Origin: Shewanella sp.
GTDB taxonomy: Bacteria > Pseudomonadota > Gammaproteobacteria > Enterobacterales > Shewanellaceae
Length of the DNA stretch: 51,624 bases
Direction: 5' to 3'
Assembly: GCF_013214165.1 (NCBI RefSeq)
Contig: NZ_JABSSM010000033.1
Span: 1-51,624 of the forward strand
Shown in pieces: positions 38,729 through 48,191 of this stretch. A program made the translations under genes and the position numbers. Below the pieces are notes generated by a model. That model made no database searches. It saw only the letters and a program-made list of their open reading frames with translations, and was not told the DNA's origin. Every line of letters begins with the position of its first letter. The stretch's first letter is position 1.

Positions 38729-39610
38729 TTAATTCGGTAGGCTTCTACCGATTTCGAAACAAGAGTCGAAGTCTCTCAAATCACAACCCTTGTTGAACCA
38801 TTTAGCTTCACTATCACCTTCAGACATCTGGCCTGCCCTACGGCATCCTGAGATATCACCGAGTTCACAGGCACGTCCATAATAGAGTATCGCGCCAACG
38901 GTATCCTTGAAACGCTCCACCCCTTTCCAGGCGAATTGATAACAAGCAGAAGCATTATCATTCATGCAACATTGCTGATACTCGCTAATCAAGTGTGGGG
39001 GATATTTCGATTCATCGAGCGTACATACCTGGGTGATCTTGGCAGGTTTTGTGGGGGCATTCATCACCAAAAAGCTTTGACTGACTAGCTCAGTGCCCTT
39101 TTCGACTACAGATACGGTCCACTTACCTGAAACCAACTCTGATTCTGTTTCAAAATTCCAAATCACATAGTTAGGCCTGCCAAAGTAGAGTGTGTCATTC
39201 CAGCTCGATTCTGTCGTCACAGTCCCATCTGTTGATGTAATTTCAGGGTGTTTGACGATAATGGTTACCGGCACTTTTCTAGGCACATCAACCAGTATCT
39301 TTGCTGATGCGTTATCATTCTTGATCATATTGACCGCAACGGAAGCGGTATAAGTGAAACCAAATCCGCTACCCAATTTAGGGGCAATAGGGAAGCTTGG
39401 AGTGATATCGTACCCAAGGATCATGCCATTCATTGTTCTTGGCGTAGCTAGGCCTTTAGCATCGATGCTGGCATTGATCCCAACGCTATGCTCAATGGAC
39501 GATTCAGCTATATCCACTGTAGACACTGGGTCATCGGGAATATTACTGCACGCGGATAAACTTAACAGACAGATGATTGAAAGTGATCGTGTAAACTTCA
39601 TACTATTCAT
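38729..39610 (-). CDS. Lipoprotein with DUF3859-like and Sel1-like regions
   Basis: The 293-residue protein has a lipoprotein signal with lipobox LSAC (C21), so it is anchored in a membrane. Residues about 55-195 look like a beta-sandwich with the ending SGKWTVSVVEKGTELVSQSFLV, similar to DUF3859 proteins. Residues about 200-293 are Cys-rich and contain repeats of the Sel1 type with paired cysteines (ACYQFAW, ACELGDISGCRRAG, GCDLRDFDSCFEIG), as in secreted Sel1-like proteins. Function is unknown; binding of another envelope protein is a guess. An in-frame ATG three codons on (MKFTRS) is an alternative start. It is convergent with gltA and not in an operon. Confidence 0.8.
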   Translation of the reverse strand: MNSMKFTRSLSIICLLSLSACSNIPDDPVSTVDIAESSIEHSVGINASIDAKGLATPRTMNGMILGYDITPSFPIAPKLGSGFGFTYTASVAVNMIKNDNASAKILVDVPRKVPVTIIVKHPEITSTDGTVTTESSWNDTLYFGRPNYVIWNFETESELVSGKWTVSVVEKGTELVSQSFLVMNAPTKPAKITQVCTLDESKYPPHLISEYQQCCMNDNASACYQFAWKGVERFKDTVGAILYYGRACELGDISGCRRAGQMSEGDSEAKWFNKGCDLRDFDSCFEIGRSLPN

Positions 39611-39916
39611 TATTTTAGCTATTTAAAAGCTAAGCATAATACCGAACCAAACCCACGCAAACAAGATACTTCAACATTACACATCACAACAAGTAGACGC
39701 AGATCACATCAAGCATGTAACTATTTATGTACACAGATTCATGCGCACTGCGTCTTTCACTAGCGTGTGTATAGGAGCGACACGGCAGAAACAAAAGCGT
39801 GTAAAATCCAGAAATTTCAGTCCATTTCTGGATTTTTACATCCTCGAACAAAAGGTGAGTGACGTGTTGCTTAAATTATCGGGGTTTTAACGACAGTTCA
39901 GCTCTTTAAAACTAGA
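39611..39916. other. Spacer between lipoprotein and porin genes
   Basis: About 300 bases hold the lipoprotein gene's promoter side and the porin terminator (39803-39836). No coding frame or recognisable binding site was seen. Confidence 0.5.
39803..39836 (-). terminator. Terminator after the porin gene
   Basis: Arms AAAATCCAGAAAT and ATTTCTGGATTTT surround an 8-base loop, with U-runs on both strands. It lies about 80 bases past the porin stop on the minus strand. Confidence 0.8.
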
Positions 39917-40999
39917 TTATTTGTCCCAGAAATATTTAAAGTCATATCTAAAACCAACACTAAATATCTGATCCTCAGCCATATTTTCATGGTCATAAGT
40001 TAAGTATTCAACAAAAACTTTACCATTTTTGGCAATGAAATACTCGAGTGAAACGTTGTAACCCGTGTAATTTTTTGATTCTACAGTATCAATACCATCT
40101 TTGAACTGGAAGTAACCAGTCAAGAAATTGAAGCCATCACCGAATGGGACAACCAAGCCTGTGTCTAATGCACCGCCACTACGACCTTTTCCACCTAAAT
40201 CATAGTTATATTCTTTAGCATGATATGCGGCTGCGAGGTAAATATCATTACTGAACGTGTATGAGATAACACCACCCAGAGTATCTTGCTTACCTAGGTT
40301 ATCACCACCTTCTAACAAGTCTTGTTTGATGTAACCAATACCAAGATGCATCTTGCCAAAATCATAACCTACCGCGGCGTTTATTATGTTAGCGCCATCG
40401 TCCGTCTCGTCAAACTGAGTATCAAGCATCCACTCGAAGTCACCTGTTTTTCCGCGCCAAGTCAGAAGATTACCAGTGTGGAAAAGGCCTTCCTCATCAT
40501 AAGCAAATGGTGCGCCATTATGGTTGAAGATATTGGTATATTCGGCAACGATCAGGTACTGCGCAGAGCGCTGCTTACCTATGGCAACTTGCCCGTAAGG
40601 TGAGGTAATACCAGCATATGCTTTACGAGCCTTAGTACCAAAACTACCATCACCGCCTAGCTTGACATGCCATTCACCTTGAGCAATAGCTCCCCAACCA
40701 TGACCAAAGTCTGTCTTGGCTATCAGTCCCATACGCGATGAGTTATCTGATACATCCCAACTGTCATCCGCGTCGCCATGGCCTTTCTCATTCATCGCGA
40801 ATTTAGTTCTAAACGTGCCATATATTTTCATTGAGCCGTTTGGAAAAGCGGCGGTTGCGCTACTGTCACTCTCTTCCAGTTGTTGAATGCGTTGAGTGAG
40901 AGTCTCAATTTGTTGCGTGAGTGATTCGCTATCGGCTGCATAAGCATTTAAACTGCAAAGACCAACTGCTAGCGCAATTAACGTTTTAGTTGTTTTCAT
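39917..40999 (-). CDS. Outer-membrane general porin
   Basis: The 360-residue protein has a signal peptide (MKTTKTLIALAVGLCSLNAYA), a short coiled-coil heptad stretch (about 26-45, SLTQQIETLTQRIQQLEES) and then alternating beta strands typical of a 16-strand trimeric porin (KIYGTFRTKF, GWGAIAQGEWHVKL, FGTKARKAYAGITSPYGQVAIGKQRS). The N-terminal coiled coil with a porin barrel is seen in several Shewanella and Vibrio porins. It ends FRYDFKYFWDK, so the usual terminal phenylalanine is followed by extra residues. Substrate preference cannot be read. The long spacer upstream suggests complex regulation. Confidence 0.88.
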   Translation of the reverse strand: MKTTKTLIALAVGLCSLNAYAADSESLTQQIETLTQRIQQLEESDSSATAAFPNGSMKIYGTFRTKFAMNEKGHGDADDSWDVSDNSSRMGLIAKTDFGHGWGAIAQGEWHVKLGGDGSFGTKARKAYAGITSPYGQVAIGKQRSAQYLIVAEYTNIFNHNGAPFAYDEEGLFHTGNLLTWRGKTGDFEWMLDTQFDETDDGANIINAAVGYDFGKMHLGIGYIKQDLLEGGDNLGKQDTLGGVISYTFSNDIYLAAAYHAKEYNYDLGGKGRSGGALDTGLVVPFGDGFNFLTGYFQFKDGIDTVESKNYTGYNVSLEYFIAKNGKVFVEYLTYDHENMAEDQIFSVGFRYDFKYFWDK

Positions 41000-41220
41000 C
41001 TTTATCTCATCTTCTATTAAATTTATAAATCTAAATCTCGACAGCTCAACGGCTCTTAACTTAGCGAGTATCTAACAGCATAAATATGACCCGGCTATTT
41101 AAGCGTATGAACTCAGATAAACTATTCACCACCAATGCAAATCGACACTGAACATTATTTTTGACCAAGATTATTTGAGTTTACGGATTAATTGCACATA
41201 GACCATATCAATATATTTAT

Positions 41221-41262
41221 AACCATTAATTTAGAACCGTTAATGTATAACCATTACCATAT
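41221..41262. repeat. Three 14-bp tandem repeats upstream of the porin
   Basis: The units AACCATTAATTTAG, AACCGTTAATGTAT and AACCATTACCATAT follow without gaps, conserving AACC-TTA at a 14-base period. Read on the minus strand they give repeated TTAAYGGTT-like boxes about 220-260 bases upstream of the porin start. The arrangement suggests an operator array for a regulator that binds direct repeats. Confidence 0.6.
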
Positions 41263-41552
41263 TAAATAATAAATCACTTCTTTAAACACACCTAATCAAC
41301 AAGCTAATTAATTAAGCGTGACTTATAAAACAGTATTTTGATGAACAAGGTTTACAATGCACTTTATTACGCTCTTAACTGGTCAAACATGATCTACAAA
41401 ACATTAATATTATTCTGTGCTATTAGTCACATTTATTGAATATCAGTTACAATTAGCGTTCACATTTACATTAACACCTCACACTTTAAGTCATAATGTC
41501 GAAATGGATCACAGGTTAAAATATGTGACAAATAGATTTATGGGAGATTAAA

Positions 41553-41609
41553 ATGAAAACTCGGACTGGTTCCGTTCATTATTCACTCAAAAAAGTGTTC
41601 AAGCATTGA
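41553..41609 (+). CDS. Possible 18-residue leader peptide
   Basis: ATG at 41553 with GGGAG 6 bases upstream opens a frame encoding MKTRTGSVHYSLKKVFKH and a stop. The SD and spacing are as good as for real genes, but the product has no recognised family. It lies 217 bases before the alkaline phosphatase. It may be a leader peptide, a relic, or chance. Confidence 0.25.
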   Translation: MKTRTGSVHYSLKKVFKH

Positions 41610-41825
41610 GTCAATTGATAACGCTTAAACAATCTGATGAACATCACAAATATAACTTAATAGGTTGTTTTTAATTTATAACAGGATTAGATTGCTAAAA
41701 AACATTAGCATCTATTTCATTCAAACATTATTAATTAAACTCTAACGCTATTAAAGATATTTTGTATTATTCGACCATTTACGAATATATGAATAATCGT
41801 TACTCGATAATATCAAGGGAAAAAT

Positions 41826-43409
41826 ATGAAATTTGGAAAAACGCTACTGGCCATATCTATGAGTGCCGTCTTAGCGGCCCCAGTTTGCCAAGCAGAGGTT
41901 AAAAACCTCATTTTAATGATCGGCGATGGCATGGGGCCACAACAAGTAGGCCTACTTGAATTGTACGCACGAGAAGCACCAAATTCTATATATATAGGCA
42001 AGTCAACAGCCATAAGAAAGTTCGCCAAGGAAGGTCTAGTTGGCATGTCTCTGACTAACCCTCATGATTCTATTGTTGTAGATTCAGCTTGTTCGGCTAC
42101 TCAGTTGGCAATCGGCCAGTTTGCACCTTCTGAAGTGATTGGCCTTGATGCGAAGGGCAACCCAGCTGAAACTTTACTTGAAAAAGCTAAGCGTCTAGGT
42201 AAGGCGACAGGTCTAGTCTCAGATACTCGTTTGACTCATGCAACTCCAGCGTCTTTTGCTGCCCATCAGCCACATCGCTCACTGGAAAACGAAATTGCAG
42301 TAGAAATGTTAGAAACTGGCGCAGACGTCATGCTTTCCGGTGGTCTACGTCATTGGATCCCTAAAGAAGTCAATGATAAAGGCCCTGTCTATCAAAAACT
42401 GCTTAAGATGACTGACGGCGCCGTCAAAATAAAATCTAAGCGTAAAGACAGTAAGAACTTAATTACCAAAGCACAAAAAGATGGCTATCAAGTGGCCTTT
42501 AACAGAGAACAATTAGCCTCTGCCGATAATGATGGAAAGTTGCTTGGACTATTCTCTCATTCTGGTATGGATAACGGTATCCGTTATACAGCCAAGAAGA
42601 ATGATCCCAAACGCACACAACCATCGTTGAAAGAAATGACGATGAAAGCGCTAGACGTTCTTAGTCAAGATGAAGATGGCTTCTTCTTAATGATTGAAGG
42701 CGGTCAGATTGACTGGGCGGGTCATAACAATGATGCGGGCACTATGTTGCATGATCTGTTGAAATTTGATGAAGCCATCGAATATGTCTACGAGTGGGTT
42801 AAAAATCGCAAAGATACCATGGTGATTATCACCGCCGATCATGAGACAGGATCATTTGGTTTCAGTTACTCAGCAAAAAACATACCTCAAGCTAAAAAAC
42901 TGCCTGGCTCTGGATTTTCTAAGCAAGATTACAAACCAAACTACAACTTTGGTGACAAGAAACTGCTAGATAGACTTTATGCTCAATCTATGAGTTTTGA
43001 AGATATGACAGGCAAGTTCTACGACCTCGATAAGTCTCAGCAAACACCGGAAGCATTCCGTAGGATCATGAATGCTCATACTGATTTCCCTATTACTCTT
43101 GAGCAGGCTAAAGTTATTTTAACTGATACACCTAATCCGTATCAGACTCTAGGGCATTCAAGCTTAAGCGCAGACACACTTCCAGCCGTTCATGACTTCC
43201 AGTCATTTTATGTATACGGTGAAGAGATACGTTGGGATCTCATGGGACGTGCACTTTCTGAGCAACAAAATATTGTCTGGGGGACAGGTACTCACACAAC
43301 CACTCCGGTAGGAGTCTTTGCTTGGGGTCCCCTTGAAGATATCAAACCTTTCTCTCAAGTGACTCATCACTCTCAAGTTGGCCAGTTCATGATGGATAGC
43401 ATCAAGTAA
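41826..43409 (+). CDS. Alkaline phosphatase (PhoA superfamily)
   Basis: This exported phosphomonoesterase releases phosphate in the periplasm. The 527-residue protein has a signal peptide (MKFGKTLLAISMSAVLAAPVCQA), the metal-binding IGDGMG (32-37), the nucleophile serine S87 in VVDSACSATQLA, the Asp/His metal site IEGGQIDWAGHNND, TADHETGSFGF and the C-terminal HTTTPVGVFAWGP. It is longer than E. coli PhoA, with an insert of about 70 residues between the TADHE and HTTTP sites (FEDMTGKFYDLDKSQQTPEAF region). Phosphate control is expected for the family, but I did not find a convincing PhoB box. A terminator follows. Confidence 0.93.
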   Translation: MKFGKTLLAISMSAVLAAPVCQAEVKNLILMIGDGMGPQQVGLLELYAREAPNSIYIGKSTAIRKFAKEGLVGMSLTNPHDSIVVDSACSATQLAIGQFAPSEVIGLDAKGNPAETLLEKAKRLGKATGLVSDTRLTHATPASFAAHQPHRSLENEIAVEMLETGADVMLSGGLRHWIPKEVNDKGPVYQKLLKMTDGAVKIKSKRKDSKNLITKAQKDGYQVAFNREQLASADNDGKLLGLFSHSGMDNGIRYTAKKNDPKRTQPSLKEMTMKALDVLSQDEDGFFLMIEGGQIDWAGHNNDAGTMLHDLLKFDEAIEYVYEWVKNRKDTMVIITADHETGSFGFSYSAKNIPQAKKLPGSGFSKQDYKPNYNFGDKKLLDRLYAQSMSFEDMTGKFYDLDKSQQTPEAFRRIMNAHTDFPITLEQAKVILTDTPNPYQTLGHSSLSADTLPAVHDFQSFYVYGEEIRWDLMGRALSEQQNIVWGTGTHTTTPVGVFAWGPLEDIKPFSQVTHHSQVGQFMMDSIK

Positions 43410-43414
43410 TAATC

Positions 43415-43442
43415 AATGGCACTGAGCGTCAGTGCCATTTTC
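43415..43442 (+). terminator. Terminator after the alkaline phosphatase gene
   Basis: Arms AATGGCACTGA and TCAGTGCCATT close on a GCG loop and run into TTTC, starting 5 bases after the stop. Confidence 0.88.
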
Positions 43443-43780
43443 TAATCCTAGATCACAGCCTGACATTTAAACGACTGTATTGCCTCCACGTTTGACATTA
43501 CTCAGCACTTATCCTCCAGAATAAGCCCCAGCTTTTATCTCCAACCATCATACACAGCTACATTTTGTTGCAATTAGAATTATTTTAGTCATCCATTTAC
43601 GCGTAGAACTCCCTATAGTCAAAAGCATCAATTTTTAAACCTTTTCGCTACATAATGCTTAACAAGTGTAACCAAATCGACAATTAAAACTATAACCATT
43701 TGTATTTACCCAACTTTATATATTGGCATGACTTGTGCTTAGTTAGTGGTAATTGCAACAAATAACTTAGGTGTTTTTAC
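43443..43780. other. Promoter region of the RND efflux operon
   Basis: About 340 AT-rich bases precede the adaptor gene. I see no adjacent regulator gene and no clear dyad that would mark a repressor site. AGG lies about 9 bases before the adaptor ATG. Confidence 0.4.
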
Positions 43781-44908
43781 ATGGACTCTTTAAATACACT
43801 CGCTAATAGTCAAATCATTCACTTTAAAAAATCAGGTATTCAGACTCGGTCACTCAATGGTTTCAAGTTTGCACTTCCCTTGCTTCTGGTATCGGTACTC
43901 TCAGCGTGTAGCGGTGAAGAGCCTACGAAAGAAGAGGACAAGTATGCCGTTCCAGTCGAAACGACCACAGTCATTCAGGGGGATGTCTCTTCTTTCTACA
44001 GCACCACAGCCACACTGGAAGCCCCAGAAGAAGCTAAGGTGGTCACTCGCATCGCGGGCTTGATTGAAGCCATCGAGGTTGAAGAGGGTGACAGGGTCAC
44101 TCGGGGTCAATTACTGGCGGTTATCGATGCTAAGAGACAGAGATACGATCTCGCCCGCTCACAGGCCGAAGTAGAAATAATCGAACAGGAACTCAACCGC
44201 CTAAAGAAGATGGGCAATAGAGAATTTATCAGCGCAGACTCCATGGCCAAACTCGAATACAAGATGCAGGCTGCTATCGCTAAGCGTGATCTGGCAAGCC
44301 TACATGTCGAAGAGAGCATGGTTCGCTCCCCCATCGAGGGCGTTGTCGCCATTCGATTCGTTAAAAAAGGCAATATGGCAAAAGAGTTCGACGAGCTGTT
44401 TTATATCGTTAATCAAGACGAACTACACGGTATCGTCCATCTGCCGGAGCAGCAACTCCAAAGCTTACGTCTGGGTCAGGACGCACAAGTGTTCGCCAAC
44501 AAGCATTCACAAGATACGGTTCATGCCAAAGTATTGCGCATCAGTCCCATCGTCGATGCCCAGAGTGGTACTTTCAAGGTCACCCTATCTGTACCCAATG
44601 ACGATGCCAAGCTAAAAGCCGGCATGTTTACCCGAGTCGAGCTCAGGTATGACACCCACAAGAATGTGATCACTGTGCCTTATAACGCTGTGGTCAACCA
44701 AGATAATCAGTTTGCCCTCTATGTCATCGACGGGACTAATGTCAATCGCCGTGAAGTCTCTCTGGGGTATCGCGAAGCCGATACCGTGGAGATCACCCAA
44801 GGTATCGAACCCGGTGAGCAAATCGTGATCCGCGGTCAACAGAATCTAAAAGATCAGTCGCTTGTAGAAGTGATCACGTCATTAGACCTCGCCTCAATCG
44901 AGCAGTAA
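43781..44908 (+). CDS. RND efflux periplasmic adaptor (membrane fusion lipoprotein)
   Basis: This protein bridges the inner-membrane pumps encoded downstream to an outer-membrane channel that is not in the window. The 375 residues have an unusually long n-region (about 30 residues) before the lipoprotein signal LLLVSVLSAC (C43). A barrel-sandwich half-motif follows (RIAGLIEAIEVEEGDRVTRGQLLAVID), then a hairpin of two long helices (about 125-185), the second lipoyl half (VRSPIEGVVAIRFVKKGNM) and a beta-barrel domain with AGMFTRVELRYDT. It ends 13 bases before the first pump gene. The substrates are unknown. Confidence 0.93.
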   Translation: MDSLNTLANSQIIHFKKSGIQTRSLNGFKFALPLLLVSVLSACSGEEPTKEEDKYAVPVETTTVIQGDVSSFYSTTATLEAPEEAKVVTRIAGLIEAIEVEEGDRVTRGQLLAVIDAKRQRYDLARSQAEVEIIEQELNRLKKMGNREFISADSMAKLEYKMQAAIAKRDLASLHVEESMVRSPIEGVVAIRFVKKGNMAKEFDELFYIVNQDELHGIVHLPEQQLQSLRLGQDAQVFANKHSQDTVHAKVLRISPIVDAQSGTFKVTLSVPNDDAKLKAGMFTRVELRYDTHKNVITVPYNAVVNQDNQFALYVIDGTNVNRREVSLGYREADTVEITQGIEPGEQIVIRGQQNLKDQSLVEVITSLDLASIEQ

Positions 44909-44921
44909 AGGAAGCCGAACT

Positions 44922-47900
44922 ATGTCTATAATAACAACATCGGTACGACGTCCGGTCACAGTATGGATGTTCATGTTGGCTGTGATCCTGTTCGGCATGG
45001 TGGGTTTCTCACGCTTGGCAGTCAAGCTCCTGCCTGACTTGAGTTACCCCACGATCACCATACGCACTCTGTATGTGGGCGCTGCCCCTGTCGAAATCGA
45101 GCAACTCGTCTCAAAACCCATCGAAGAAGCCGCGGGTATCGTCAAGGGCTTAAGAAAAATCAGTTCAATATCACGCTCTGGTATGTCTGATGTGGTACTT
45201 GAGTTCGAATGGGGCACTGACATGGACATGGCCAGCCTAGATGTTCGGGAAAAACTGGACACGATTATCTTGCCTCTCGATGTTAAGAAACCGCTGCTGC
45301 TTAGATTCAATCCAAACCTGGATCCTATCGTTCGCCTCGCCTTATCGGTTCCCGATGCCAGCGATAACGAGCTCAAGCAGATGCGTACCTACGCCGAAGA
45401 GGAATTAAAACGTCAACTCGAATCCTTGACCGGTGTCGCCGCTGTCAGACTCTCGGGCGGACTGCAGCAAGAAGTGCACATCTTGCTCAATCAAGAGAGA
45501 CTGACTCAGCTCAATCTCAACGCCGAAAAAATACGTCAGCGTATCGCCGAAGAAAATATTAACCTGTCTGCGGGTAAAGTGGTCCAGGGAGATAAAGAGT
45601 ATTTGGTGCGCACCCTGAACCAGTTCAGCTCTCTGGAAGAGCTGGGCGAGATCATCGTCTATCGCGACGCTCAGACGTTAGTCAGGCTATTTGAGGTGGC
45701 CGACATTGTCGATGCTCATAAGGAGCGTAACGATATCACCCGCATCGGCGACCAAGAATCTATCGAGCTGGCAATTTACAAGGAAGGAGACGCCAATACC
45801 GTAGCCGTGGCCAGAAAAGTCAACGCGGCGATTAAGCAGCTAAATGATAATCAGCTCAAATCAGAATTAACCGTTATCTACGACCAATCGGAGTTTATTG
45901 AGAGTGCCGTCAGTGAGGTCACATCGTCAGCCCTGATAGGCAGCTTGCTTTCCATGCTGATCATCTACCTATTTCTGAAAGATATTATTCCCACCTTGAT
46001 CATCTCTATCTCGATCCCGTTCTCGGTCATCGCCACGTTTAATATGATGTATTTTGCCGATATTAGTTTAAACATCATGTCACTGGGGGGAATTGCTCTG
46101 GCTGTGGGATTGCTGGTCGACAATGCTATCGTGGTTCTCGAAAACATAGATCGCTGTCGCTCCCTGGGCATGAGTAAGCTCGAAGCCGCTGTGACCGGGA
46201 CTAAAGAAGTCTCCGGGGCGATATTTGCCTCGACTCTGACTACACTCGCCGTATTTATCCCTCTGGTCTTCGTCGATGGTGTCGCTGGTGCCCTGTTCTC
46301 GGATCAAGCATTAACCGTCACCTTCGCCCTGCTTGCCTCGCTTTTGGTCGCGCTCACCACCATTCCCATGTTGGCGTCTCGTGAAGGTATAAAGTCTCTG
46401 CCTCCCCTACTCGCTAAAGAGAAGAAGCCAACACCAGATACTAAAATGGGCAAGTTAACACACTACAGTGCCACGGTTTTCTCTTTCCCGTTTATCATCT
46501 TATTCAGTTACTTACCCAGTGCCATGTTGACCTTAGTGCTTATGCTCGGCCGCCTGCTGTCTTGGTTCACCGGACTGTTTATGCGCCCCCTGAGCCAAGG
46601 ATTCAACGGGTGTTACCATAAACTTGAAGGTATCTACCATCAACTGCTCGCATTGGCGCTTAGATTCAGGGTCATGACTCTGTCTATCGCCATCCTAATC
46701 ACCTTAGGCGCGGCCTCCTTGGTGCCTAAATTGGGAATGGAGCTTATTCCTCCCATGAACCAAGGTGAATTCTATGTCGAGATCCTCCTGCCCCCAGGAA
46801 CCGAAGTATCAGAGACTGACAAGATACTGCGTCGACTCGCCCTGTCGATAAAAGGCAGAGCAGATGTTAAGCATGCCTATAGCCAGGCGGGAAGTGGTGG
46901 TTTGATGACATCGGATACCTCTCGTGGCGGTGAAAACTGGGGGCGCTTGCAGGTCGTGCTAGCCGATCCCGATGCCTTCGATGCCGTCGCATCTGTGCTG
47001 CGTACCACAGCTATGCGTATTCCTGAGCTGGAAGCTCAAATACAACACCCAGAGCTATTTAGTTTCAAGACACCACTAGAAATTGAGCTCATTGGTTATG
47101 ATCTGACTCAATTGAAGCAAACTGCCAATGACCTAGTCGACGCCTTGTCAGACTCAGACCGTTTTGCAGACCTTAAGTCCAGCTTAAGAGATGGCCAACC
47201 AGAGATCAGTATTCGCTTCGATCATCAGCGTTTGGCTGCACTGGGCATGGACGCGCCGACCGTGGCAAATCGTATCGCTCAAAGAATTGGTGGTACCCTT
47301 GCCAGCCAATACACGGTCAGAGATCGTAAAATCGATATCCTGGTCAGGAGTCAGCTAGATGAGCGCGATCAGATAAGCGATATTGGCGCCATGATCATCA
47401 ACCCAGAGAGCAGTCATCCCATTGCCCTCAGTGCGGTTGCCGATGTGACACTCAAGCTAGGTCCCTCGGCCATCAATCGAATCAGTCAACAAAGAGTCGC
47501 CATCGTCTCGGCGAACTTAGCCTATGGGGATCTCAACGAAGCCGTATTGGAAGCCAGAAATATCTTAGCCAAGCAGACGTTACCGACCTCAATCCAAGCC
47601 AGATTTGGTGGTCAAAATGAGGAGATGGAACACTCATTCCAGTCGCTGCAGATAGCCTTAGTGTTAGCCATATTCTTAGTCTATCTGGTCATGGCCAGCC
47701 AGTTTGAATCTCTGCTGCACCCCCTGCTTATTCTGATTGCCGTGCCTATGGCGGTCGGTGGCAGTATATTGGGCCTCTATGTAACTGGCACCCACTTGAG
47801 TGTGGTGGTGTTCATCGGACTCATCATGCTGGCCGGCATAGTGGTCAACAATGCCATCGTACTGGTGGATCGCATTAACCAGCTACGCCAAGAAGGCAAA

Positions 47901-48191
47901 GAGAAGATGGCGGCCATATCCGAAGCGGCCAAGTCTCGTTTACGCCCCATTATCATGACCACCATGACGACAGCCTTAGGCCTGTCCCCCATGGCCTTCG
48001 GTCTGGGGGACGGTTCTGAGGTCCGCGCACCTATGGCAATCACGGTCATATTCGGGCTGATCTTATCGACCCTACTCACCTTAGTGGTGATACCTGTGCT
48101 GTACGCCTTGTTCGATCGTAAGCAATACGCCTCAGCTGTGGCCAAAGAGACTCAAGACGCACGGCTCGTGAGTGAAGGAGGTCAGGCATGA
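44922..48191 (+). CDS. RND efflux pump subunit 1
   Basis: This is an inner-membrane proton-driven exporter of 1,089 residues with the RND layout: a first helix (VTVWMFMLAVILFGMVGF), a large periplasmic porter domain, helices 2-6, a second porter domain and helices 8-12. The TM4 proton-relay motif reads GLLVDNAIVVLEN (D400, N401) in place of the AcrB pair Asp-Asp. Between helices 6 and 7 (about 490-570) there is a long insert with extra hydrophobic stretches (FPFIILFSYLPSAMLTLVLMLG). It overlaps the next pump gene by 4 bases (ATGA), so the two are translated together and may form a mixed trimer, as described for MdtBC. The substrate class is unknown. Confidence 0.93.
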   Translation: MSIITTSVRRPVTVWMFMLAVILFGMVGFSRLAVKLLPDLSYPTITIRTLYVGAAPVEIEQLVSKPIEEAAGIVKGLRKISSISRSGMSDVVLEFEWGTDMDMASLDVREKLDTIILPLDVKKPLLLRFNPNLDPIVRLALSVPDASDNELKQMRTYAEEELKRQLESLTGVAAVRLSGGLQQEVHILLNQERLTQLNLNAEKIRQRIAEENINLSAGKVVQGDKEYLVRTLNQFSSLEELGEIIVYRDAQTLVRLFEVADIVDAHKERNDITRIGDQESIELAIYKEGDANTVAVARKVNAAIKQLNDNQLKSELTVIYDQSEFIESAVSEVTSSALIGSLLSMLIIYLFLKDIIPTLIISISIPFSVIATFNMMYFADISLNIMSLGGIALAVGLLVDNAIVVLENIDRCRSLGMSKLEAAVTGTKEVSGAIFASTLTTLAVFIPLVFVDGVAGALFSDQALTVTFALLASLLVALTTIPMLASREGIKSLPPLLAKEKKPTPDTKMGKLTHYSATVFSFPFIILFSYLPSAMLTLVLMLGRLLSWFTGLFMRPLSQGFNGCYHKLEGIYHQLLALALRFRVMTLSIAILITLGAASLVPKLGMELIPPMNQGEFYVEILLPPGTEVSETDKILRRLALSIKGRADVKHAYSQAGSGGLMTSDTSRGGENWGRLQVVLADPDAFDAVASVLRTTAMRIPELEAQIQHPELFSFKTPLEIELIGYDLTQLKQTANDLVDALSDSDRFADLKSSLRDGQPEISIRFDHQRLAALGMDAPTVANRIAQRIGGTLASQYTVRDRKIDILVRSQLDERDQISDIGAMIINPESSHPIALSAVADVTLKLGPSAINRISQQRVAIVSANLAYGDLNEAVLEARNILAKQTLPTSIQARFGGQNEEMEHSFQSLQIALVLAIFLVYLVMASQFESLLHPLLILIAVPMAVGGSILGLYVTGTHLSVVVFIGLIMLAGIVVNNAIVLVDRINQLRQEGKEKMAAISEAAKSRLRPIIMTTMTTALGLSPMAFGLGDGSEVRAPMAITVIFGLILSTLLTLVVIPVLYALFDRKQYASAVAKETQDARLVSEGGQA

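Larger units (their letters stand above)
41000..41825. other. Long AT-rich divergent region porin / alkaline phosphatase
   Basis: This 826-base region separates the porin (minus) from the alkaline phosphatase (plus). It contains three 14-bp tandem repeats (41221-41262) and an 18-codon frame with a good SD (41553-41609), both listed. Three loosely similar boxes AGTCACATTTA, AGTTACAATTA and GTTCACATTTA occur at 41425, 41445 and 41458. I could not find a clean PhoB box. Confidence 0.5.

Noticed and set aside
41425..41470. Possible PhoB box before alkaline phosphatase
   Set aside because: Three TCACATTTA-like boxes occur, but the spacing (20 and 13) does not give the 11-base period of PhoB repeats.
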